The notes under the pieces were generated by a model. It was not told the origin of the DNA and ran no database searches. It worked only from the letters and a program-made list of their open reading frames with translations. 64,000 nucleotides of DNA from Chloroflexota bacterium (GTDB taxonomy: Bacteria > Chloroflexota > Anaerolineae > Anaerolineales > DRMV01), in the NCBI GenBank assembly GCA_011322445.1, contig DRMV01000036.1:28295-92294 (forward strand), written 5' to 3'. The position numbers and the translations under genes were made by a program. Of the stretch, positions 18,073 to 27,461 are shown one piece after another; the first letter of the stretch is position 1, and each line of letters starts with the position of its first letter.

Positions 18073-18855
18073 TTGAAAATCATCGTTTTCGTCAAAGTCA
18101 CGCCCGACACGGCGGCCACCGTCAAGGTGGACGAGGCCGGGAACGTGACCTGGGGCGATGCACCCCTGGTGCTCAACCCCTGGGATGAGTACGCCGTGGA
18201 GGCTGCTTTGCAAACGAAAGAGGCCCACGGCGGCTCGGTGACCGTGGTCAGCATGGGCGACGAGAACGCGCTGGAGGCCATCCGCCGCGCCCTGGCGATG
18301 GGCTGCAACGACGCCATTCGCATCGAAGACCCCGCTCTCGCCGAAGACGACAGCCTGAGCACGGCCAAGGTGCTCAAAGCCGTGGTCGAGAAAATCGGCG
18401 ATGTGGATATGGTCTTCTTCGGCCGCCAGGCCATCGATGGCGATACCGGCCTCACGCCGCCCCAAACGGCCCGCTTGCTCGGCTGGCCTTACGTCGGTCT
18501 GGTGGCTGCCTTCCGGGAAATCGACCCCGACGGCAAGAAACTCACCGCCGAGCGCACCATCGAAGAGGGCCGCCAGGTGCTTTCCACCAAACTGCCCGCG
18601 GTGGTCAGCGTGGCCAAAGATTTCGGCGAACCGCGCTACCCCTCGTTCATGGGCATCCGCAAGGCTGCCCGGGCCAAGGTGCCTGTCTGGAGCCTGGCCG
18701 ACCTGGGCCTGGAAGCCCCGGCGGTCAAAGTGCGCCTGCCCGAATTGCAGAACCCGCCCAAGCGTGAAGTGGTGTGCGAGTTCATCGAGGGCGACACCCC
18801 CGAAGAGATTGCCGAGAAACTGGCCGACAAAATCCTTGCGGAGAAGGTGCTATGA
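18073..18855 (+). CDS. etfB: Electron transfer flavoprotein beta subunit
   Basis: Small ETF subunit, which binds AMP and shuttles electrons from acyl-CoA dehydrogenases. 260 residues beginning KIIVFVKVTPDTAATVKVDEAG. The landmarks NPWDEYAVEAAL, VVSMGDENALEAIRRALAMGCNDAIRI, and DMVFFGRQAIDGDTGLTPPQTARLLGWP are all ETF-beta signatures. The start codon is TTG with GGAGGTG 5 nt upstream. Its stop overlaps the etfA start (ATGA), so the subunits are translationally coupled. Confidence 0.96.
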   Translation: MKIIVFVKVTPDTAATVKVDEAGNVTWGDAPLVLNPWDEYAVEAALQTKEAHGGSVTVVSMGDENALEAIRRALAMGCNDAIRIEDPALAEDDSLSTAKVLKAVVEKIGDVDMVFFGRQAIDGDTGLTPPQTARLLGWPYVGLVAAFREIDPDGKKLTAERTIEEGRQVLSTKLPAVVSVAKDFGEPRYPSFMGIRKAARAKVPVWSLADLGLEAPAVKVRLPELQNPPKREVVCEFIEGDTPEEIAEKLADKILAEKVL

Positions 18856-19901
18856 GCAAGCAGATCTGGGCTTACATTGACCATTTCAAGGGCGAACCCC
18901 TGATGCCTTCGTGGGAAACCATCGGCGCGGCTAAGATGCTGGCCGAGAAACTGGGCGGTGGGGTGGCCGCGGTGGTGTTGGGCAGCGGTGTGGACGGTAT
19001 TGTGCAGGAAGCCTTCCACTACGGCGCTGACAAGGTGATTGTGGCCGACGACGCTACTCTCGACGATTACCGCGCCGAGCCTTATGTGGAAACCCTCGCC
19101 AAGGCTGCACAGGAACACAGCCCGGCGGTGATTCTGTTCCCCACCACCACCCGCGGGCGCGAACTGGCCGCGCTGGCCGGCGCAGCGCTGGATGCAGGCG
19201 TGATTGCCGACATCATCGACATGGATGTGGTGGACGGCAAAATCGTGACCACGCGCCCTGTCTACGCGGGCAAACTGCTGGCCAAAGCCGTGGCCGAGGG
19301 TGAGCCGCAAATCATCACCCTGCGCGTGCGCGCTTTTGCCAAGCCAGAACCCGACACCAGCCGCAGCGGTGAGGTGGTGAAAGTGGATGCCGCTTTGAGC
19401 GAAGACGATATCGCCACCAAAGTGGTGGAATATGCCACCACCGAGGGCGGCGTCAGCCTGACCGAGGCGGCCATCATCGTTTCCGGCGGCCGGGGCGTTT
19501 CTAACAACCCCGATTTGGCCCCGCCCCCTGACATCACCGACGAAAACGAAATCGAGGTGTGGCGCGCCAAACAAGGCTTTAAACTCATCGGCGAGTTGGC
19601 CGACACCCTGGGCGCTGCCGTCGGTGCCAGCCGCGCGGCCGTCGACGCAGGCTACATTCCCTACGAACACCAGGTCGGCCAGACCGGCAAGGTGGTTTCC
19701 CCTGACCTGTACATCGCCTGCGGCATCTCTGGCGCGATTCAGCACCAGGCCGGGATGCGCAACAGCAAGGTCATCGTGGCGATCAACACCGACCCCGAAG
19801 CGCCGATTTTTAAACTCGCCCGCTACGGCGTGGTCGGCGACCTGTGGAAGATCGTCCCTGCCCTCAACGAGGCCTTCAAGAAGAAGTTAGGGAAGAAGTA
19901 A
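18852..19901 (+). CDS. etfA: Electron transfer flavoprotein alpha subunit
   Basis: FAD-binding large ETF subunit. 349 residues. The N-terminal domain carries AWIYIDHF-like AYIDHFKGEPLMPSWE and LFPTTTRGRELAALAGAAL. The C-terminal FAD domain shows ADTLGAAVGASRAAVDAGYIPYEHQVGQTGKVVSPDLYIACGISGAIQHQAGM and NTDPEAPIFKLARYGVVGD, the classical signature region. The start overlaps the etfB stop by 4 nt. An intrinsic terminator follows. The partner enzyme is the acyl-CoA dehydrogenase two genes upstream. Confidence 0.96.
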   Translation: MSKQIWAYIDHFKGEPLMPSWETIGAAKMLAEKLGGGVAAVVLGSGVDGIVQEAFHYGADKVIVADDATLDDYRAEPYVETLAKAAQEHSPAVILFPTTTRGRELAALAGAALDAGVIADIIDMDVVDGKIVTTRPVYAGKLLAKAVAEGEPQIITLRVRAFAKPEPDTSRSGEVVKVDAALSEDDIATKVVEYATTEGGVSLTEAAIIVSGGRGVSNNPDLAPPPDITDENEIEVWRAKQGFKLIGELADTLGAAVGASRAAVDAGYIPYEHQVGQTGKVVSPDLYIACGISGAIQHQAGMRNSKVIVAINTDPEAPIFKLARYGVVGDLWKIVPALNEAFKKKLGKK

Positions 19902-19926
19902 GTCGGCCTGGGTTGAGACCGATTGC

Positions 19927-19960
19927 AAAGCCGGTGGGTTTGCCCACCGGCTTTTGGTTT
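19927..19960 (+). terminator. Intrinsic terminator after etfA
   Basis: Perfect 12-bp arms AAAGCCGGTGGG and CCCACCGGCTTT with a 4-nt loop, followed by a T-rich tail (TTTTGGTTTT). Confidence 0.9.
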
Positions 19961-20053
19961 TGGCGCCTTTGTGTCGGCTCAGCGCGCCGAGGGAACAGCG
20001 CCACGGAACCCAAAGCGAAGAGGTGTGGCTCGCCGTGGGCGTTGGGACAGGTT

Positions 20054-21178
20054 TTATGCCCACAACCTCGCCTGCCGCGGCGGACGGCGACCGTCCAGCA
20101 AGATGAAGGGGGCGGCCCGCTCTGGGGGAATGCCCAGTGCCTGCAACTGGCTCAGCGAGCGCAGCGTGGCTTGCCGCCGCGCGCGTAACAGGGCTTCCGC
20201 TCTTTTGGGGCCGATGCCTGGTACCCGCAGCAGTTGCTCGCGCGGCGCGGTGTTGATTTCGACCGGTTGCTCGCGCAGGTGGTGCCATGCCCACCACGCC
20301 TTGGGGTCATCGTGAGGCAGGGCGTGCGCGCCGGGTGGGAAAAGTTCCTCTGCCGAAAAGCCGTAATCGCGCAAAAGGAAACTGGCCCGGTAAAGCCGCC
20401 GCACCCGGTCGGGGTGCTCTGCTGGCAGATTTTCCAGCGGCGTTTGCGCGATGGGGCGGAAGGGCGAGAAGTAAACCCGTTGCAGCCCGAATTCCTGCAA
20501 CAAACGCGCCGTCCAGGTGAGCAGATCGCGGTCGCTTTCCCCAGCCGCGCCCACGACGAACTGGGTGACTAAGGAAGGCCAGCGGGCGCGCCCGTACGCT
20601 TGGGGCGGGGCTTGCCGCAGGTTGACAGCCCGTTGCAGGGTTTGCAGCAACTCACCCCAGAAGCGTTTTTGCGGTGCCAGTCGGCGGAGAAAGCGCGCCC
20701 CTGAGGTTTCCAGATTGACCGAGACGCGGTCGGCCAGCCGCAGGGCTTCCAGAATTTGGGCTTGCTCCGCGCCGGGCATGAGTTTGAGGTGCAGGTAGCC
20801 GGTGTAGCCGCGCCGACGCAAGATAGCCGCGGTTTCCAGCAGGCGATCTTGCGTTGCTACGCTGCCCCCGGCAATGCCGCTGCTGAGCAGCACGCCTTCG
20901 ACCATTCCCCTGTGCGTCAATTGCTCGATCAGCGAGGCCAACGCCGCGGGGCGAAACGTCTGGCGGCGGGCATCGCGGCCGGCGCGAAAGGGGCAATAGG
21001 CGCAGTTGCGCTCGCAGGCGGAGGTCAGCAGCGTCTTCAAAATCGGCACCCGCCGCCCCCCGGCTGCAGCCCAATAAACCGGCAGGTGGTCGGTGCGCAG
21101 GGGGCAGGCTGTGTTGCCCGCGTCGCGGTCCAGGTCGGCTTCTTGCGCGTGCAAGCGCAGTTTCTCCAGGGCATCCAC
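20054..21178 (-). CDS. Radical SAM protein with C-terminal helix-hairpin-helix (putative DNA modification/repair)
   Basis: 374 residues. The radical SAM cluster motif is ACERNCAYCPFRAG (C-x3-C-x2-C, about residues 54-67). It is followed by barrel features LLSSGIAGG, LHLKLMPGAE and SVNLETSG. The C-terminal 70 residues contain a helix-hairpin-helix, EINTAPREQLLRVPGIGPKRAEALL. This resembles the family annotated as putative DNA modification/repair radical SAM protein, which is usually next to a uracil-DNA-glycosylase-like gene; no such partner lies here. The start is GTG. A promoter with TTGCAA, 17 bp and TATCAT predicts transcription starting at that GTG, so the mRNA may be leaderless. Confidence 0.88.
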   Translation of the reverse strand: MDALEKLRLHAQEADLDRDAGNTACPLRTDHLPVYWAAAGGRRVPILKTLLTSACERNCAYCPFRAGRDARRQTFRPAALASLIEQLTHRGMVEGVLLSSGIAGGSVATQDRLLETAAILRRRGYTGYLHLKLMPGAEQAQILEALRLADRVSVNLETSGARFLRRLAPQKRFWGELLQTLQRAVNLRQAPPQAYGRARWPSLVTQFVVGAAGESDRDLLTWTARLLQEFGLQRVYFSPFRPIAQTPLENLPAEHPDRVRRLYRASFLLRDYGFSAEELFPPGAHALPHDDPKAWWAWHHLREQPVEINTAPREQLLRVPGIGPKRAEALLRARRQATLRSLSQLQALGIPPERAAPFILLDGRRPPRQARLWA

Positions 21179-21184
21179 GCCTTA

Positions 21185-21213
21185 ATGATAGAACAAAAGT
21201 TCTTGTGTTGCAA
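21185..21213 (-). promoter_or_regulatory. Promoter of the radical SAM gene, leaderless geometry
   Basis: On the minus strand: TTGCAA, a 17-bp spacer, TATCAT, then 6 nt and the GTG start codon. The predicted +1 is the G of GTG. No Shine-Dalgarno sequence is possible in this arrangement. Confidence 0.6.
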
Positions 21214-21368
21214 GGGTTGGGCCGGCACAAGGGTGGCGCATCTTGAGCGGAGGGCGGAGCGTAAGCGAAGTCCGGCGTTGAAGGCGCGGTGGAGGCAATA
21301 GTGATAAAATAGGTCTCCGTAAATTGCGCGTCGGCAAGGCAAGGCACCTTTCTCTCTGCGTCGGCCAA

Positions 21369-21377
21369 TGATAAAAT
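21369..21377 (+). promoter_or_regulatory. Extended -10 just before the glycosyltransferase start
   Basis: TGA-TAAAAT ends 7 nt before the ATG at 21385, so +1 would fall on that ATG. The same 9-mer TGATAAAAT also occurs at 21302-21310. No Shine-Dalgarno precedes the ATG. Confidence 0.45.
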
Positions 21378-21384
21378 GAACCCT

Positions 21385-22410
21385 ATGAATCCATCCGCTT
21401 CCCCTGTATTTTCGATTGTAGCCCCCGTTTACAATGAGCGGGAAAGCCTGCCGGAACTCTATCGCCGTGTCCGGGCGGTGATGGAGGGCCTCGGTGAGCC
21501 GTGGGAACTGGTGCTGGTGGACGACGGCTCTACTGATGGTTCGACCGACGTCATCCGTCAGTTGCGCGAGCAAGACCCGGAGCACGTCAGGCCGGTGATT
21601 TTTGCCCGCAATTTTGGCCACCAGATTGCCGTCACCGCCGGGATGGACTTTGCCCGTGGCGAGGCCGTGATTTTGATGGATGCCGACCTGCAAGACCCGC
21701 CGGAGGTGATCCCCGACCTGGTGGCGAAGTGGCGGGAAGGCTATCAGGTGGTCTATGCCGTGCGCGCCGAGCGCGAGGGCGAAACCTGGTTCAAGAAAGC
21801 CACCGCGGCGCTGTTTTACCGCCTGATTTACCGCATTACCGACGTCAAGATTCCCCTGGATACGGGCGATTTCCGACTGATGGACAGGCGGGTGGTGGAC
21901 GTGTTGCGGCAGATGCCGGAGCACCACCGCTTCATCCGCGGGATGGTTTCATGGGTGGGCTTCCGTCAAACCGGCGTGCCCTACAAGCGCGCCCCGCGCT
22001 TCGCCGGGGAAACCAAATACCCCCTCAGCAAGATGGTCAAGTTCGCCCTGGACGCCATCACGGGGTTTTCGTATTTCCCGCTGCAACTGGCAACCTACCT
22101 GGGGTTCGCTTCGGCGGGGCTGGCCATCGTTGCCATTCCCGTGGTGGTGGTGTTGCGGTTGACAGGCTCGCAAGCCTTCTATGGCCAGGCTTCCACGCTG
22201 ATCGCGGTGCTTTTCCTGGGCGGCGTGCAGTTGATTTCCCTGGGTATTTTGGGCGAGTATGTGGGGCGCCTGTACGACGAAGCCAAAGGCCGCCCGCTGT
22301 ATGTCGTCGCCGAAGCCCCGGAAGAGACGCTTTCGCCTGCCCGGCCACCGCGTGCGCAAGCCGGGTCGGCAATGGCTTCCGGCCATCCCGAGGATTTCTC
22401 AACTAGGTAA
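21385..22410 (+). CDS. Family 2 glycosyltransferase, polyprenyl-phosphate sugar transferase type
   Basis: 341 residues. The GT-A domain opens [23 protein letters not shown] and carries [12 protein letters not shown] and [20 protein letters not shown] (the DxD-like metal site), then [35 protein letters not shown]. Two membrane helices follow (about residues 230-255 and 265-290), as in the DPM1/GtrB/ArnC group that loads a sugar onto a lipid carrier at the membrane. Two ATGs are nine bases apart; the second fits the predicted promoter. An isolated gene, so the sugar is unknown. Confidence 0.93.
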   Translation: MNPSASPVFSIVAPVYNERESLPELYRRVRAVMEGLGEPWELVLVDDGSTDGSTDVIRQLREQDPEHVRPVIFARNFGHQIAVTAGMDFARGEAVILMDADLQDPPEVIPDLVAKWREGYQVVYAVRAEREGETWFKKATAALFYRLIYRITDVKIPLDTGDFRLMDRRVVDVLRQMPEHHRFIRGMVSWVGFRQTGVPYKRAPRFAGETKYPLSKMVKFALDAITGFSYFPLQLATYLGFASAGLAIVAIPVVVVLRLTGSQAFYGQASTLIAVLFLGGVQLISLGILGEYVGRLYDEAKGRPLYVVAEAPEETLSPARPPRAQAGSAMASGHPEDFSTR

Positions 22411-22458
22411 CCAGCCAATCAGGCAACAAATTTTATCTTTTTTGAAGGAGCAGCTACC

Positions 22459-23931
22459 ATGACTTACCCCGAGTTTGACCTTTCCATCCACGAAGAGGGG
22501 CTGAAGCACGCCGTGGAGCGTGCGCGCGAGCGCGATATCATCATCCCAACCTTTGAGCAGATGAAGGACCCCAGCAAGATCCCTGCCGAAATCCGCGAGG
22601 AATTACACAACATCGGCCTGTGGGATCTGCACCCGCGCAACCTGTTCCGCATTACCTGGCACAACGAGCCCAAGCCCTTTGGCGGCGATTTCGGCCCGGT
22701 CAACATTCTGGAATTCCCCGAGAGCCTGACCGGCACGCCGGCGCGCATCATTGCCCTGGTGGGCAAATGGTTCCCCACCGGTGCGCACAAAGTGGGCGCT
22801 ACTTTTGGCTGCTTGGTGCCGCGGCTGGTCACCGGGCAGTTCGACCCTACGGCGCATCAGGCGGTATGGCCTTCCACCGGCAATTATTGCCGCGGCGGCG
22901 CTTACGACGCTAACCTGCTGGCCTGTGAATCCATCGCCATTTTGCCCGAGGGCATGAGCAAAGAGCGGTTCGAGTGGCTTTCCAAAGTGGCTGGCGAGGT
23001 CATCAAGACCCCCGGCAGCGAAAGCAACGTCAAGGAAATCTTCGACAAGGTGTGGGAACTGCGCCGTACGCGCGACAACATCTTCGTTTTCAATCAGTTT
23101 GAGGAATTCGGCAATTACCTGTGGCACTACGATGTCACCGGCCATGCGATGGAAGAGGTGTTGGAACGCGTCATGGGCCCGCAGGATGAATACCGCGGTG
23201 TGACGCTGACCACCGGCTCTGCCGGTACGATTGCTTGCGGCGACTACATGAAGCAAATCTTCCCCAGCAGCAAGATCGCCGCCGGCGAGGCTTTGCAGTG
23301 CCCCACCCTGCTGGAAAACGGCTTCGGCGCGCATCGCATCGAAGGCATTGGCGACAAGCACGTGCCGTGGATTCACAACGTCAAGAATACCGACATGATC
23401 ATCGACATCGACGACGACGCTGTGGTCAGCCTGGCGCGCCTGTTCAACGAACCTGCCGGGCGGGCTTATCTGGTGAAGCAGGGCGTGCCTGAGGAACTGG
23501 TGGCCCAACTTGACCTGCTCGGTTTCTCGGGTATCGCCAATATGTTGATGGCCATCAAGTTCGCCAAGTACTACGAACTGGGCGAGCACGATGTGGTGCT
23601 GACCGTGCTGACCGATTCGATGGAACTGTATCAGAGCCGCCTGCGCGAGATGCACGAAGCCCACGGCGAATACACCGAGCAGGATGCAGCGGTGGACTAC
23701 GCCCACTACCTCCAGGGAGCCGACCTGGGCAACTTGCTGGAACTGCGCTACACCGACCGCCGACGGGTGCACAACCTCAAATATTTCACCTGGGTCGAGC
23801 AACAGGGCAAGAATTCCGACGAACTGCGGGCGCAGTGGTACGACAAGGCATACTGGAAGCGCATCCAGGAACTGGTGCCGCAGATCGACGAACTGATCAA
23901 GGCCTTCAACGAGCGGGTGTTGAAGGGCTAA
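22459..23931 (+). CDS. PLP-dependent enzyme, fold type II (cysteine synthase/tryptophan synthase beta-like)
   Basis: 490 residues, longer than cysteine synthase (about 310). The PLP lysine is in KWFPTGAHKVGATFGCL (about residue 113). The phosphate/substrate loop is STGNYCRGGAYDANLL and the cofactor glycine loop is LTTGSAGTIACGDYMKQIFP. Extra sequence at the N- and C-termini (acidic, helical, ending QIDELIKAFNERVLKG) sets it apart from the classical enzymes. The frame starts at an ATG behind GAAGGAGCAGCT, a good ribosome-binding site. A strong hairpin follows. It probably catalyses a beta- or gamma-elimination or replacement on an amino acid; the substrate is not evident. Confidence 0.85.
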   Translation: MTYPEFDLSIHEEGLKHAVERARERDIIIPTFEQMKDPSKIPAEIREELHNIGLWDLHPRNLFRITWHNEPKPFGGDFGPVNILEFPESLTGTPARIIALVGKWFPTGAHKVGATFGCLVPRLVTGQFDPTAHQAVWPSTGNYCRGGAYDANLLACESIAILPEGMSKERFEWLSKVAGEVIKTPGSESNVKEIFDKVWELRRTRDNIFVFNQFEEFGNYLWHYDVTGHAMEEVLERVMGPQDEYRGVTLTTGSAGTIACGDYMKQIFPSSKIAAGEALQCPTLLENGFGAHRIEGIGDKHVPWIHNVKNTDMIIDIDDDAVVSLARLFNEPAGRAYLVKQGVPEELVAQLDLLGFSGIANMLMAIKFAKYYELGEHDVVLTVLTDSMELYQSRLREMHEAHGEYTEQDAAVDYAHYLQGADLGNLLELRYTDRRRVHNLKYFTWVEQQGKNSDELRAQWYDKAYWKRIQELVPQIDELIKAFNERVLKG

Positions 23932-23961
23932 AGCCGATTGCTCGCGCGGCAACTTGCTTTG

Positions 23962-24000
23962 AGCCCCCAGGGGAGGTGGACACCCGCCTCCCTGGGGGCT
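23962..24000 (+). terminator. Strong GC hairpin after the PLP enzyme gene
   Basis: Long arms AGCCCCCAGGGGAGGTGG and CGCCTCCCTGGGGGCT (one mismatch or bulge) about 30 bp past the stop. A T-run appears only some 30 nt later, so this may be a terminator or an mRNA 3'-end structure. Confidence 0.6.
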
Positions 24001-24120
24001 GACGTTGTGTTGCCGTTTTGCCTGTTTTTTCCCAGGCCCGCTGCTGAAGAAGGTCGGGCGGCGGCAGGCGTTTGGCCTGGGGGGTGCGGCAGGCGTTCTG
24101 GAGGCGGGGCGACTTCCTTC

Positions 24121-24157
24121 CCCCTGCCGTGGCGGTAGCCACCACGGGGGCAGGGCT
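24121..24157. repeat. Inverted repeat before the SNF2 gene
   Basis: CCCTGCCGTGG and, after an 8-nt loop, CCACGGGGGCAGGG form a near-perfect stem about 60 bp before the SNF2 start. Two copies of the word cggcaggcgtt lie just upstream. Confidence 0.5.
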
Positions 24158-24215
24158 TCTTGCCGGGCAGGTGGGCCCGATTGGCCGATTAACCGTCTTC
24201 CCTTTGTGATTTTCT

Positions 24216-27200
24216 ATGTGGGATCTCCGTTTTCTCTCTGAAAGTTACCTCTTTCGCAAAGCGGGCGCGAGGTCTTATGCGCGCGGGATGCGCTATGCCG
24301 ATGAGGGGCGGGTGCAAATTATCGACATTACGACCGATGCCGCGCGTTTCCTGGTGCAAGGCAGCCGCCCCCGGCCTTACCGGGTTTTCCTGGAAGTTTT
24401 TGGCGATGACCTGCTTTACGATTGCACCTGCCCCGTAGGGCAGGAGAAAAAATTTTGCAAACATTGTGTGGCGGCGGCGGTTACCCTGCGGCGAACCCTG
24501 CAAAAACAGGATAGCGGGGAAGGGGAGTTTCGGCTTCCCTGGAAACGTGAGATTCGCAAAATGCTTGGCCTGCCGGCATTGAGCCCGATTCAGGCCAGGG
24601 GGACTTTTTACCTTTTGGTGTTTGTGCTTTCCCGCCGTTACTATTACGATGCCGATTTTGTCCTCGAGCCTTATTGGCTCTCGGAGAGCACCCTGAAGCG
24701 CGTTTTGCCCCGGAAAGACTGGCCGCAAACCCCTGCGGCATGGGCCGAATGGCTTGAGGCCCATGCGGGGTGGGCGAAAGACCATTTCCAGCGCCGCTTG
24801 CCTGCTTCCCGGTATGGCATCCATGCCCTCAACGCGCCCCCGGGTGCCGTGGCGCTGGCCTTTGCCCTGGGGCGTCGCGGCCATTACGGGGGTGCGGAGG
24901 TGCCTCTCGGCGAGGCGCTGGAGGCCATCGTCGAGTGGAACATCCCGGTTTATTTTGCTTCGCCTCGGCGGGGGCGGGCGCTCAAGATTGCGCGAGAAGG
25001 GGCACACCTGGTGCTTGCGCTGGAAGCCGTGGATGGGGGCTTGCAACTCAGCGCCCACATGCGGATTGGCAACCGGGTGCTGGAGGCGCACGACGTCCAC
25101 GAGGTTTCCTCTCGCCCTCCCTGGTTGTTGGTGGATGAGACCTGGCTGGTGCGCGCTGATCTCAAGGGGCTGACAGCATGGTTGGAGGCTCTGCGCAATC
25201 CTTTGTTCATTCCGCAGCAAGAGGTGGAAGACTTCCGCGACCGATACCTGCCCCGCCTGCTGGCTAAACTGGGGCGTCCGCTGGAAGGCGGGGTGGTCAC
25301 GTATGAGCCGGTGCGGGCTGAGCCAGTGCCGCGGCTTTATTTGCAGGAAGTGGACGAGACGCTGGGGGCAGAGTTGCGCTTTGCCTATGGCGAGCACGAG
25401 GTGCTTTACGAAGTGCCCGTGCCCGAGGTGACCACGCTGGAAGACCCTCACGACCCCTGGAAGTTCTATCGGGTGCAGCGCGATCCCGAGGCCGAGCGCC
25501 GCTGGCATCACGAAGCCGTCCAGGCGAAATACGGCCTCAAGCGCGGCACGGGAGACGAGCCAGCCCTGCTCTTGTTGCGAGCCCGCACCTCACCGGTGGA
25601 TTTTTTGCTCGATAAGGTGCCTGCTCTGGCTGCCGCGGGTTTTGAAATTTACGGTGAAGAAAACATCAAAAAGGTGCGTGTCAGCCGCCACCAGCCCACC
25701 CTTTCGGTCAACATCACCTCGGGCATCGACTGGTTCAATGTGCAGGCCGTGGTGCAGTTCGGTGAGCAGACCGTCTCGCTGGCCGAAATCAAACGCGCTC
25801 TGCGCAAAAAGCGCCGCTATGTCAAACTGGCCGATGGTTCCATTGGCCGCCTGCCGGAAGCATGGCTGGAGCGCTACAAACGCCTTTTTGGCCTTGCTGC
25901 CGAAACGGATGAAACCACCAACACGCTCCGCTTTGCTGACTTCCACGCCCTGATGCTCGAAGAACTGGCCGAAGAGGCAGAGCAGGCCGAGATAGACGCT
26001 GAATTCCGGCAGCGCCTGGAGCAACTCAAAGACTTTGAAGGTATTGCCGAGCACCCCCTGCCCAAAGGTTTGCGCGGCGCGTTGCGCCCCTATCAGTTGG
26101 CGGGCTATAACTGGCTGCACTTTTTGCACGACTACGGCTTTGGCGGCATTCTGGCCGACGACATGGGGCTGGGCAAAACCGTGCAGGTGCTGGCCTTCCT
26201 GCTTTCGCTGCGGGAAAGCGGCCACGCGCAAGCCCCCGACCTGGTGGTGGTGCCGCGTTCCCTGCTCATCAACTGGCAGCGTGAGGTGGAAAAATTCACC
26301 CCCGGCCTCAAAGTGCTGGCCTATTTCGGCCCCCAGCGCCCGCCCGTCGAGACCTTTGCCGACTACGACCTGGTGCTCACCACCTACGGCGTGATGCGGG
26401 TGGACAATGAAAAACTGCGCGGCTATCGCTTCCACTATATCGTGCTCGACGAATCGCAGGCCATCAAGAACCCCCTGGCGAAAACCTCCCGCGCCGCCCG
26501 CCGCCTGCAAAGCGAGCACCGCCTTGCAATGACCGGCACGCCGGTGGAAAACAACACCTTCGAACTTTGGGCGCAGTTTGCCTTTGTCATGCCCGGCCTG
26601 CTGGGCGGGCTGGATTATTTCAAAGAGCAGTTTGTCAGGCCCATTGAAAAGAGCAAAGATGAGCAAACGGCCCAAACCCTGCGCCGGATGGTGTATCCTT
26701 TCATCCTGCGCCGTACCAAAGAGCAGGTTGCCCCCGAATTGCCGCCGCGCACCGAGCGGGTGATTTACTGCCCGATGGAACCCGCCCAGCGCCGTTTTTA
26801 CCTCAAACTGCGCGATTACTACCGCGAGTTGCTCATCGGCCTGATTGAAGAAGAAGGGCTTGACAAAAGCCGAATGAAGATTCTGGAAGGCCTGTTGCGC
26901 CTGCGGCAGGCCAGCAACCATCCCAAACTCATTGACCCCGGTTTCCGCGGCGAGTCGGGTAAAATGAACGTGTTGCTGGATACGCTGGAAACGCTGCACA
27001 GTGAAGGGCACAAGGCGCTGGTGTTTTCCCAGTTTGTGCAAATGCTCCGTCTGGTACGCGAAGCCCTCGATGAGCGGGGCATTCCCTACGCTTATCTGGA
27101 TGGCAGCACCCGTAACCGTCAGGAACAGGTCGATCGTTTCCAGAACGACCCCCAGGTGCCGTTTTTCCTCATCAGTCTGAAAGCGGGCGGCGTGGGGCTC

Positions 27201-27461
27201 AACCTGACCGCGGCCGACTATGTCATCCACGTTGACCCGTGGTGGAACCCCGCGGTAGAACGCCAGGCTTCTGACCGCACCCACCGCATCGGGCAAGATA
27301 AACCAGTCTTCATTTTCAAACTCATCACCCGCGAAAGCGTGGAAGAGAAAATTTTGCAATTGCAGGAGCAAAAGAAGGAACTGGTAGAAAAACTGATTGC
27401 CACCGAGAGCAGTTTCCTCAAGGAACTTTCGCCGGAAGACGTCCAGGCCTTGTTCGGTTGA
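24216..27461 (+). CDS. SWIM zinc-finger SNF2-family ATPase/helicase
   Basis: 1081 residues. The N-terminus has a SWIM zinc finger, CTCPVGQEKKFCKHC (about residues 71-85), thought to bind DNA or protein. A middle region of about 500 residues is the variable part. The C-terminal SNF2 motor shows LADDMGLGKTVQVLAFLL (Walker A), VVVPRSLLINWQREV, LDESQAIKN (motif II as DESQ), MTGTPVENNTFELWAQF, FSQFVQMLR, ISLKAGGVGLNLTAADYVIHVDPWWNPAVERQASDR and HRIGQ. This is the bacterial Snf2/HepA-like type that remodels protein-DNA complexes. It stands alone with no restriction or defence genes adjacent. No clear Shine-Dalgarno before the ATG. Confidence 0.93.
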   Translation: MWDLRFLSESYLFRKAGARSYARGMRYADEGRVQIIDITTDAARFLVQGSRPRPYRVFLEVFGDDLLYDCTCPVGQEKKFCKHCVAAAVTLRRTLQKQDSGEGEFRLPWKREIRKMLGLPALSPIQARGTFYLLVFVLSRRYYYDADFVLEPYWLSESTLKRVLPRKDWPQTPAAWAEWLEAHAGWAKDHFQRRLPASRYGIHALNAPPGAVALAFALGRRGHYGGAEVPLGEALEAIVEWNIPVYFASPRRGRALKIAREGAHLVLALEAVDGGLQLSAHMRIGNRVLEAHDVHEVSSRPPWLLVDETWLVRADLKGLTAWLEALRNPLFIPQQEVEDFRDRYLPRLLAKLGRPLEGGVVTYEPVRAEPVPRLYLQEVDETLGAELRFAYGEHEVLYEVPVPEVTTLEDPHDPWKFYRVQRDPEAERRWHHEAVQAKYGLKRGTGDEPALLLLRARTSPVDFLLDKVPALAAAGFEIYGEENIKKVRVSRHQPTLSVNITSGIDWFNVQAVVQFGEQTVSLAEIKRALRKKRRYVKLADGSIGRLPEAWLERYKRLFGLAAETDETTNTLRFADFHALMLEELAEEAEQAEIDAEFRQRLEQLKDFEGIAEHPLPKGLRGALRPYQLAGYNWLHFLHDYGFGGILADDMGLGKTVQVLAFLLSLRESGHAQAPDLVVVPRSLLINWQREVEKFTPGLKVLAYFGPQRPPVETFADYDLVLTTYGVMRVDNEKLRGYRFHYIVLDESQAIKNPLAKTSRAARRLQSEHRLAMTGTPVENNTFELWAQFAFVMPGLLGGLDYFKEQFVRPIEKSKDEQTAQTLRRMVYPFILRRTKEQVAPELPPRTERVIYCPMEPAQRRFYLKLRDYYRELLIGLIEEEGLDKSRMKILEGLLRLRQASNHPKLIDPGFRGESGKMNVLLDTLETLHSEGHKALVFSQFVQMLRLVREALDERGIPYAYLDGSTRNRQEQVDRFQNDPQVPFFLISLKAGGVGLNLTAADYVIHVDPWWNPAVERQASDRTHRIGQDKPVFIFKLITRESVEEKILQLQEQKKELVEKLIATESSFLKELSPEDVQALFG

